NCBI GenBank assembly: GCA_041582695.1
Contig: JBFIBB010000141.1
Location: 1-9,027 of the forward strand
Length of the DNA stretch: 9,027 bases
Reading direction: 5' to 3'
DNA from: JAWKWH01 sp041582695
GTDB taxonomy: Bacteria; Pseudomonadota; Alphaproteobacteria; Rhizobiales; Rhizobiaceae
In this document: piece after piece, positions 1 through 7,055 of the stretch
Position numbering within the stretch: the first letter of the stretch is position 1
Layout: each line of letters begins with the position of its first letter
Notes under the pieces: model-generated
Seen by the model: only the letters and a program-made list of their open reading frames with translations
What the model was told of the DNA's origin: nothing
The model's database searches: none
Translations under genes and position numbers: made by a program

Positions 1-194
1 CCGACGCCAGTGACGATGACACGCCCGGTAATGCCGGAAATCGTTTCCACCGCCTTGGCGAACGGATCAGCCAGGCCGTTGTCGAGCGCGTCGGAAAGCG
101 CGACCAAGCCCGATCGCTCGGTCTCAATCGTCCTGATCGCCGCGACGATCGCGGATTTGCCGTCGACTGGTTTCTTCATCCGGTTACCGAGCAT
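1..194 (-). CDS. kdsD: Arabinose-5-phosphate isomerase, KdsD/KpsF/GutQ family (partial, N-terminus only)
   Basis: Reading the minus strand gives about 64 residues that run off the left edge. They match the start of KpsF/GutQ-type sugar isomerases: an N-terminal helix (AIRTIETERSGL), then an ALDNGLADPFAKAVETI segment, then the first strand of the SIS domain (GRVIVTGVG), where the family normally continues with KSG. The enzyme converts ribulose 5-phosphate to arabinose 5-phosphate in the cytoplasm, the first step towards Kdo of lipopolysaccharide. Two in-frame ATGs are possible, at 194 and at 179. A TGA stop lies five codons upstream of the first, so the true start is one of these two; neither has a strong ribosome-binding site. 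It is transcribed divergently from the beta-barrel gene. Paralogues of this family (GutQ, KpsF) cannot be separated from so short a fragment, so the symbol is tentative. Confidence 0.8.
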   Translation of the reverse strand, partial: MLGNRMKKPVDGKSAIVAAIRTIETERSGLVALSDALDNGLADPFAKAVETISGITGRVIVTGV

Positions 195-353
195 GGCAAA
201 GCGATTAGATCACTTTCAGCCCCGTGTCCAATCCTCCGTGGCGACGCGCGAGCGGCTTTTGCCAGCGAAACTTCAACCAACCGTTAACCAAGGAAGTTTA
301 CGGTTCGGTAAAGTTTGGCGCAGGCGCGGTTCCGGTCGTTTCAGGTGTGGCTA
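195..353. promoter_or_regulatory. Divergent intergenic region between kdsD and the beta-barrel gene
   Basis: This short non-coding stretch lies between two genes pointing away from each other, so promoters for both should lie here. I see no clear sigma-70 pair. The right half is locally A+T-richer than its surroundings. It holds repeated AACC units (275-278, 279-282, 286-289), a TTAACC element at 285-290 region, and short inverted repeats at 279-305 and 297-312. These could be regulator or CtrA-like half sites, but no full TTAA-N7-TTAA site is present. The exact function is not established. Confidence 0.35.
279..312. repeat. Short inverted repeats upstream of the beta-barrel gene
   Basis: AACCGT at 279-284 is the exact reverse complement of ACGGTT at 300-305. 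A second small dyad, TTTAC at 297-301 and GTAAA at 308-312, partly overlaps it. The arms flank a TTAACC element. The arms are only 5-6 bases, so chance occurrence is quite possible. Position just upstream of the likely start codon makes an operator or a leader RNA hairpin conceivable. Confidence 0.3.
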
Positions 354-2081
354 TTGATTTCCAGAACGCGAAAGAAATCATACGGTTGGCATTGCCGCGC
401 CTCAACGCTGGCAATTTCCGCCGTCATTTTCGCCACTAGCCCGTCTCTGGCGCAGCAGACACCAGGTCTGCGCGGCCAGATTGGCGAGGAACAGGTTTAC
501 CGTGCTCTCCTCGACAAATCCATTACGGAGGAACCGCCGGAAGAAGACACCGGACTGCAGCCGACCGAATACGAACCGGTCAGCGAAGGTGCCGATGTTC
601 CTGAGACGGACAGGCGCGACGGGGAAGCGATCAGCATTTTCGATCTCAACCAGGACAATCCGTTCGGTGACGACAGACCCTCGGTTGACCGGCCACGCAG
701 GCGCGAGGCGGCGAACGGCAGTGTCAGGGAGCGGCCGGCGACCGCGCGCGAGCGGATTGAGGAGGCGCGCAGCAACCGGCGAAGGCCGGCTGATGGTACC
801 GATACTGCAGATGATGGCGGCGAAATCACTACGGGAACAATCCGGCAGGAGCGGATCGACGCGCTCGACGATGGGGGCAATGAAGCTGCGGGGAGCTTCC
901 AGGAACGCGCTTCGGCCATCGAGGGGCTGGATCGAGAGCAGGAAGACAATCCTTACGACGCACTCGGCATCCGTACCGGAACCTTCATCCTGTTCCCCGA
1001 GATCGAGCAGGGGCTTACCTGGTCATCCAACGCCGACACCAGTTCGGGTGGCGACGAGGCAGTCCTGTCGGAGACCACGTTGCGCCTCAATGCGCAGTCC
1101 GACTGGTCCAGACACCAGGCTCGAATCGAAGCGTACGGAACCTTTCGGAAATCACTTTCAGGCGCGGATATTTCCGAACCATCCGGCGGGGTCAGCGCCG
1201 ATCTGAGGCTGGACCTGATCAACGGGTTCGTCGCTACCGCGGCGGCCGGCTATTCGGTGACGCCGGAGACAGCAACATCGGCGGTGGTCGTTCCCGGCAC
1301 CGTGTCGCAACCGCTTCTGCATGCTCTGGACGGCTCGCTCGGTTTGTCACGCGAAGAGGGCAAGGTGCGTCTGGCAGCGACAGCGAGGGCCGCACGCCTG
1401 ATTTATGGCGATGCAGAACTCAGCGGCGGCGGAACGCTGTCGCAACGCGAACGCAACTCGACCCTTGCGACTCTGACGCTGCGTACAGGCTACGAGATTT
1501 CGCCGGCACTGGTGCCCTTTGTCGAAGGAGAAATCGGGCGCCGGGTCATGGATCTCCGCGTGGATACGGCAGGTTACGCCCGCTCGGCCGACCGGTATGC
1601 GCTGCGTGCGGGCATCGAACTCGATCTTGGTGAAAAGCTCTCCGGCGAGTTCGCGGCCGGTTGGGTAAGCGAAAGGCCGGAAGACAGCCGGCTTGAACCG
1701 ATCGAAGGCGTCAGCGCGCTCGCCTCGCTCGCCTGGTCGCCTTCGCGCCGCACTACAGTCAATCTCGACGCGTCGACCACGATCGAGACCACCACGCAGG
1801 CGGGCGCTTCCGGCTCGATCCTCTACGATTCCAATCTGGGCATCGAACACCAACTGCGTCAAAATCTTACCGGAAACGTTTCAGCGGGGCTCGGCTACCG
1901 CGATTTTTCCGGCACTTCCGATCGCGACCTGATCATCGACATCGAGGCCGGGCTTACCTGGTGGCTGAACAGGAATTTCGGCGTTACCAGCCGCGCCTCC
2001 TACGAGATCGTCGATTCGAACGTTGCCGGGCGCGATGCCGAGTCGGTCAGCGTCTTTCTCGGCGTGAAGCTGCGCCGATAG
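354..2081 (+). CDS. Exported outer-membrane beta-barrel protein, BBP2_2-like
   Basis: The predicted product is about 575 residues. Residues 1-33 form a signal peptide: basic n-region (MISRTRKKS), hydrophobic core, and likely cleavage after SLA before QQ. Residues 34-197 are a polar, strongly charged linker rich in Glu, Asp and Arg, probably disordered. From about residue 200 (PYDALGIRTGTFILFPEIE) to the end the sequence alternates hydrophobic and polar residues in repeated strand pairs, typical of a beta barrel. The LGIRxGxFxLFPxxE entry resembles the putative beta-barrel porin 2 family (BBP2_2) common in rhizobia. The C-terminus ends in LGVKLRR, not in an aromatic residue. There is no ATG; TTG at 354 is preferred because AGGTG precedes it by six bases and it gives a compact signal peptide. 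GTG at 345 and TTG at 315 are alternatives. Transport, adhesion or polysaccharide export roles are all possible; substrate unknown. Confidence 0.8.
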   Translation: MISRTRKKSYGWHCRASTLAISAVIFATSPSLAQQTPGLRGQIGEEQVYRALLDKSITEEPPEEDTGLQPTEYEPVSEGADVPETDRRDGEAISIFDLNQDNPFGDDRPSVDRPRRREAANGSVRERPATARERIEEARSNRRRPADGTDTADDGGEITTGTIRQERIDALDDGGNEAAGSFQERASAIEGLDREQEDNPYDALGIRTGTFILFPEIEQGLTWSSNADTSSGGDEAVLSETTLRLNAQSDWSRHQARIEAYGTFRKSLSGADISEPSGGVSADLRLDLINGFVATAAAGYSVTPETATSAVVVPGTVSQPLLHALDGSLGLSREEGKVRLAATARAARLIYGDAELSGGGTLSQRERNSTLATLTLRTGYEISPALVPFVEGEIGRRVMDLRVDTAGYARSADRYALRAGIELDLGEKLSGEFAAGWVSERPEDSRLEPIEGVSALASLAWSPSRRTTVNLDASTTIETTTQAGASGSILYDSNLGIEHQLRQNLTGNVSAGLGYRDFSGTSDRDLIIDIEAGLTWWLNRNFGVTSRASYEIVDSNVAGRDAESVSVFLGVKLRR

Positions 2082-2095
2082 CATTTCAGGTCGCA

Positions 2096-2965
2096 CTATT
2101 TCAGATGTTCAGCCAGGATGGGTGCGATTTGCTGCCTGATTGAAGGATCGGCCATGGCAAATGCCAGATTGGCCTCGATAAAGCCGGCCGGCGTACCGCA
2201 ATCGAAGGTATGGCCACGATAGTGGAAACCGTAGAACGGCTGGTCCTTGCTGAGCGCCAGCATCGCGTCAGTGAGCTGTATTTCGTTCCCCGCGCCGCGC
2301 TGGTGGCGCGCCAGATATGTGAAAATCTCCGGCTGGAGGATGTAGCGGCCGTTGATGAACAGGTTTGACGGCGCTTTTCCCGGCTCGGGTTTTTCGACCA
2401 TTCCGGTGATCTCAAATCCGGTATGCGCTTCCGCACCCTTGCCGACAATGCCATAGCGATGGGTTTCCGCCGGGTCGCAGGCTTCCACCGCGATGATGTT
2501 GTTACCGGTCTTTTCGTACAGCTCGACCATCGAACGGGTGCAATTGCGGTCGGGTGGCATGATCATGTCCGGCAAAAGCAGTGCGAACGGCTCGTTGCCG
2601 ACCAGCTCACGGGCGCACCAGACGGCGTGGCCCAGTCCGAGTGGCTCCTGCTGGCGGGTGTAACTCGTCTGGCCGGGCAGGGGCTGCATCGCCTTGAGGT
2701 GCTCGAGTTCGGCCAGCTTGCCGCGTTTTTCAAGCGTGTCGTAGAGTTCGAACTGAATGTCGAAATGATCTTCGATGACGGTCTTGTTACGGCCGGTGAC
2801 GAAAATGAAATGCTCGATGCCGGCCTCGCGGGCTTCGTCGACGACATACTGAATGACCGGCCGATCGAGAACGGTCAGCATTTCCTTTGGCACCGCCTTG
2901 GTCGCCGGCAGAAACCGGGTTCCCAAACCGGCAACCGGAAACACGGCCTTGCGTATGTTCTTCAT
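2096..2965 (-). CDS. galU: UTP--glucose-1-phosphate uridylyltransferase
   Basis: This 289-residue cytoplasmic enzyme makes UDP-glucose and pyrophosphate from UTP and glucose 1-phosphate, feeding lipopolysaccharide, exopolysaccharide and glucan synthesis. The nucleotidyltransferase signature is complete: GLGTRFLPATKAVPKEML at residues 13-30, QEPLGLGHAV at 106-115, LPDM at 131-134 with the expected metal-binding Asp133, VEKP at 190-193, NGRYIL at 205-210, and GNEIQLTDA at 226-234. The length is normal for bacterial GalU. The ATG at 2965 places the signature at the usual distance from the N-terminus; a GGTGGA element upstream is only a modest ribosome-binding site. Its 3' end lies 14 bases from the stop of the convergent beta-barrel gene. 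Rhizobial homologues are sometimes called ExoN; the biochemical assignment is firm, the preferred symbol less so. Confidence 0.96.
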   Translation of the reverse strand: MKNIRKAVFPVAGLGTRFLPATKAVPKEMLTVLDRPVIQYVVDEAREAGIEHFIFVTGRNKTVIEDHFDIQFELYDTLEKRGKLAELEHLKAMQPLPGQTSYTRQQEPLGLGHAVWCARELVGNEPFALLLPDMIMPPDRNCTRSMVELYEKTGNNIIAVEACDPAETHRYGIVGKGAEAHTGFEITGMVEKPEPGKAPSNLFINGRYILQPEIFTYLARHQRGAGNEIQLTDAMLALSKDQPFYGFHYRGHTFDCGTPAGFIEANLAFAMADPSIRQQIAPILAEHLK

Positions 2966-3179
2966 CCGAGGTCCACCCGTCGCTTTTTACGCACTTTCGG
3001 CGTTGTCCCTGGACGCAGACATTTTCATGCCGGAATTGACAACTACTGAATCGCTACAACGTTTGGATGAGACGGCAGGGCTTCAAGCCGCATATGGCGG
3101 GGAATTCGTGATCCATGGTAAACCAATTCCTAACGGCAATCTGCGAATATCGACGTCAAATTCCATCGTGGAGACGATC
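2966..3179. promoter_or_regulatory. Divergent intergenic region between galU and the lytic transglycosylase gene
   Basis: These 214 bases must carry promoters for both galU and the mltB-type gene. The only striking element is TTGACA at 3036-3041, a perfect -35 hexamer on the plus strand; TTGTCA, a near-perfect -35, reads on the minus strand over the same bases (3038-3043). No convincing -10 hexamer sits at 16-18 bases from either. A GAATC (GANTC) site, the CcrM methylation target in alphaproteobacteria, is at 3048-3052. The plus frame stays open across this region in phase with the downstream gene, but that frame overlaps galU antisense and lacks a plausible start. Confidence 0.4.
3170..3173 (+). 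promoter_or_regulatory. Ribosome-binding site of the lytic transglycosylase gene
   Basis: GGAG sits six bases before the ATG at 3180. This site decides the start: the frame is open for more than 300 bases upstream, but only this ATG combines a good Shine-Dalgarno sequence with an immediate signal peptide. A GTG at 3168 in the same frame overlaps the site itself and is less likely. Confidence 0.65.
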
Positions 3180-4403
3180 ATGTTTGCATATTCATTGACC
3201 TTTTCCCGGTTTGCCCTGGTGGTTGCGGGATTGCTGGCCCTGACGGTTTTGCAGGCGGCGCCTGCCCGTGCCGATGCCGGCTTCCAGAATTGGGTTTCGA
3301 GCTTTCGCGCAACAGCGGCCAAGTCCGGCATAAAAGGTACGACCTTTGATCGTGCCTTCAGGGGCGTTACCAAGCCGGATCCCGAAGTACTGGAAAAGGC
3401 GCGCGTTCAGCCGGAATTCAATGCGCCGGTCTGGCAGTATTTCGACAATCGCGTGCAGGAAGACGCCATCGAAAATGGCCGCATCATGGCTCGGAAATGG
3501 AGTTCTTGGCTGGGAAAGATCGAGCAACGTTATGGCGTGGACCGCCACGTCCTGCTGGCGATCTGGTCCATGGAAACGAATTACGGCGAGATCCTGAAGA
3601 ACGACAAGGTGATGCGCAATGTGGTGCGTTCACTCGCAACGCTGGCCTATGCCGATAGCAGACGGGCGAAATTTGCCCGCCAGCAGTTGATCGCCGCGCT
3701 TAAGATTCTGCAAAGCGGCGATATCGACGAAAGCCACCTGGAAGGATCGTGGGCCGGCGCAATGGGCCACACGCAGTTCATACCGACAAGTTACCAGGCC
3801 TATGCGGTCGACATGGACGGCGACGGAAAGCGTGACATATGGAACTCCATACCCGACGCGCTGGCGACGGCGGCAAACCTGCTGCGCCAGAATGGCTGGC
3901 AGTCGGGCAAGACCTGGGGTTACGAGGTCAGCTTGCCTTCAGGCCGGAAGTTTCCGGACGGTTCGCTCAGCATCTCGAAATGGCAGGCGACCGGCATAAC
4001 GCGCGCCAACGGAAAAGCTTTCCCGCGCGGCGGCGACAGTGCAGTGCTAAAAGTGTTGCAGGGCCGGGACGGCCCGGCCTTCCTGGTGACGAAGAATTTC
4101 TTCGTGCTCAAGCGTTACAACAATGCCGACAAGTATGCGCTTGCGGTCGGGTTGCTTGCCGACGAGATTGCCGGCTACGGAGGCCTGGTGCGCGACTGGG
4201 ACCGGCCGTTCACGAAACTGTCGTTCGAAGAAAAACAGGAGCTCCAGAAGGAACTTCTGGCGCGCGGCTACTATGATGGGAAGATCGATGGCAAGATCGG
4301 CTCCGGATCGCGCAACGCCATCATGGCGTTCGAGGCGCAGGCCGGACTGGAACAGACCGGGCATCCGAGCAAGGAAGTGTTGAACGCGCTGAAGAGGCGA
4401 TGA
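3180..4403 (+). CDS. Lytic murein transglycosylase, MltB type (SLT_2 plus C-terminal peptidoglycan-binding domain)
   Basis: The 407-residue product is a periplasmic enzyme that cleaves the MurNAc-GlcNAc bond of peptidoglycan with 1,6-anhydro formation. Residues 1-31 are a signal peptide (cleavage near APARA); no lipobox cysteine is present, so it should be soluble, unlike enterobacterial MltB. The SLT_2 catalytic domain spans about residues 34-335. The catalytic Glu is E132 in AIWSMETNYGE, followed by the GSWAGAMGHTQFIPTSY motif at 189-205. DMDGDGKRD at 211-219 matches the EF-hand-like calcium loop of Slt35/MltB. A PG_binding_1 domain at about 345-405 (KLSFEEKQELQKELLARGYY onward) should anchor it to the wall. 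The stop overlaps the next gene's start by ATGA, so the two are probably cotranscribed. Family assignment is firm; whether it acts in growth, recycling or secretion is not shown by the sequence. Confidence 0.93.
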   Translation: MFAYSLTFSRFALVVAGLLALTVLQAAPARADAGFQNWVSSFRATAAKSGIKGTTFDRAFRGVTKPDPEVLEKARVQPEFNAPVWQYFDNRVQEDAIENGRIMARKWSSWLGKIEQRYGVDRHVLLAIWSMETNYGEILKNDKVMRNVVRSLATLAYADSRRAKFARQQLIAALKILQSGDIDESHLEGSWAGAMGHTQFIPTSYQAYAVDMDGDGKRDIWNSIPDALATAANLLRQNGWQSGKTWGYEVSLPSGRKFPDGSLSISKWQATGITRANGKAFPRGGDSAVLKVLQGRDGPAFLVTKNFFVLKRYNNADKYALAVGLLADEIAGYGGLVRDWDRPFTKLSFEEKQELQKELLARGYYDGKIDGKIGSGSRNAIMAFEAQAGLEQTGHPSKEVLNALKRR

Positions 4404-5611
4404 CGGGAACATTGAAAAAGACATCCAACAGATCGTCACAACTGGCAGGCTGGGTGCTAAGCTTGGCGGTAGCGCTCGCCTTCCTCCTGCCGGAGCTGGT
4501 GATCAAGCCGGCACATGCGCAGAATTCCCAGACGCTTTTTCAGCGATTGTTCAAGCCGAACAGGGATGAGACCGCAATCAAACGCGATACGCGCAAAAAG
4601 GTGGAGACACGCCAGACAACCACTGCGCGGCCGCCGACCGCAGCTCCAGCGGCTCCTGCCGTTCCCGAAATCGAAAAGCTGGAAAATGCGCGCGTTGTGC
4701 TTGTCGTTGGCGATTTTTTGGCCGGAAGCATGGCGGACGGGCTGGTGGCGGCGTTCGCCGAATCGCCTGACATCCGTGTTGTCGAAAAGAGCAATGGATC
4801 GTCCGGCATAGTGCGTGACGATTTCTACGATTGGCAAACCGCGCTTCCCGAATTGCTCGATACAAGCAAACCCAGCGCGGTGGTAGTGATGATCGGAGCA
4901 AATGACCGGCAGGATTTTCGCACGACGGATCCGCCACTTGTCCGCCGGACGGAAGAGTGGGCCAAGGAATACGAAAAACGTGTAGCCAGCCTTGCACGGC
5001 TTGTGACGGAAAGAAACATTCCGCTGGTCTGGGTCGGCGTGCCGGCATTTCAATCGCCGCGAATGACGTCCGACATGCTGGCGTTCAACGACATCTACCG
5101 GCGCGTGGTTACCGATGCCGGGGGCACATATGTCGATATCTGGGACGGTTTCGTAAACGAGGCAGGCGCCTATGTGACATCGGGTCCCGATATCAACGGC
5201 CAACCGGCGCGGCTGCGCGCCAGCGACGGCATAAACGTGACAAAGGCCGGGCGGCGGAAGATCGCCTTTTATGCCGAAAAGCCGCTGACGAAGGCGCTTG
5301 GTAACCTGGAGTCGCCTGTGCTCGGGGCGCTGGGTCCGGAAAACCTGCCGGCGCTCAAGCTCGATCCGAGCGGCGCGCCGGTAATCGATCGGACCAACCC
5401 GATTGCCTTCGGCGATCCCGAACTCGACGGCGGCACCGAACTGCTTGGCGCCGATGTCGAGGCCGACCTGTCGGGCGGCAATACGACGGTCAAAACGCTG
5501 ACCGTGGACGGGCTAGCCGGACCGGCCAAGCCCGGAAGGGCCGACGAGTTCAAGTTGAAGCCGGCACCCGCCGAAGCGCCCGCGGTGAATGTGGAGGGAC
5601 CAACCTTGTAG
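4400..5611 (+). CDS. DUF459 / SGNH-fold periplasmic protein with altered catalytic positions
   Basis: The 403-residue product starts with a signal peptide (cleavage after AHA40), then a basic and Ala/Pro/Thr-rich stretch (about 50-90). The SGNH fold occupies about 97-300: VVLVVGDFLAGS at block I (99-110), NGSSG at block II (132-136), VVVMIGANDRQ at block III (161-171), and SDGINVTKAG at block V (275-284). The usual GDS serine is replaced by Phe106 and the DxxH histidine by Asn279, while Gly134, Asn168 and Asp276 remain. I recall related rhizobial DUF459 proteins with similar GDF and DGIN motifs, so this appears to be a subfamily trait and not decay. Residues 301-403 form a Pro/Ala/Gly-rich acidic tail of unknown role. 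The ATGA overlap with the lytic transglycosylase suggests coupled translation and a joint envelope role. Activity as an esterase or acetyltransferase should not be assumed. Confidence 0.85.
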   Translation: MTGTLKKTSNRSSQLAGWVLSLAVALAFLLPELVIKPAHAQNSQTLFQRLFKPNRDETAIKRDTRKKVETRQTTTARPPTAAPAAPAVPEIEKLENARVVLVVGDFLAGSMADGLVAAFAESPDIRVVEKSNGSSGIVRDDFYDWQTALPELLDTSKPSAVVVMIGANDRQDFRTTDPPLVRRTEEWAKEYEKRVASLARLVTERNIPLVWVGVPAFQSPRMTSDMLAFNDIYRRVVTDAGGTYVDIWDGFVNEAGAYVTSGPDINGQPARLRASDGINVTKAGRRKIAFYAEKPLTKALGNLESPVLGALGPENLPALKLDPSGAPVIDRTNPIAFGDPELDGGTELLGADVEADLSGGNTTVKTLTVDGLAGPAKPGRADEFKLKPAPAEAPAVNVEGPTL

Positions 5612-5626
5612 AAACCGCCCGCCGCG

Positions 5627-7045
<1,419 letters not shown>

Positions 7046-7050
7046 TTTCG

Positions 7051-7055
7051 TCCTT
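7051..7055 (-). promoter_or_regulatory. Ribosome-binding site of gltD overlapping the gltB stop
   Basis: On the minus strand AAGGA (7055 to 7051) lies five bases before the gltD ATG and shares two bases with the TAA stop of gltB. This arrangement lets ribosomes finishing gltB re-initiate at gltD and helps keep the two subunits in balance. Confidence 0.65.

Noticed and set aside
10..357. 115-codon plus-strand open frame at the left edge
   Set aside because: It lies antisense to the KdsD-like N-terminus and ends inside the beta-barrel start region; the product has no recognisable features.
1347..1862. 171-codon minus-strand open frame within the beta-barrel gene
   Set aside because: The plus-strand frame shows a continuous beta-barrel pattern, while this antisense product shows no domain.
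2423..3049. 208-codon plus-strand open frame over galU
   Set aside because: It is antisense to a fully recognisable galU and its product resembles no family I know; high G+C genes commonly give such shadow frames.
2853..3179. Open frame extending the lytic transglycosylase by 109 residues at its N-terminus
   Set aside because: The extension overlaps the 5' end of galU antisense, has no family resemblance, and would bury the clear signal peptide that begins at 3180 behind a good ribosome-binding site.
4710..4730. Possible sequencing error or decay behind the missing GDS serine
   Set aside because: A single base change would restore Ser, but the second change at the histidine position and the intact frame fit a known-looking subfamily pattern better than error.
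4457..5203. 248-codon minus-strand open frame within the DUF459 gene
   Set aside because: The plus strand carries the signal peptide and all SGNH blocks; the antisense product is unrecognisable.
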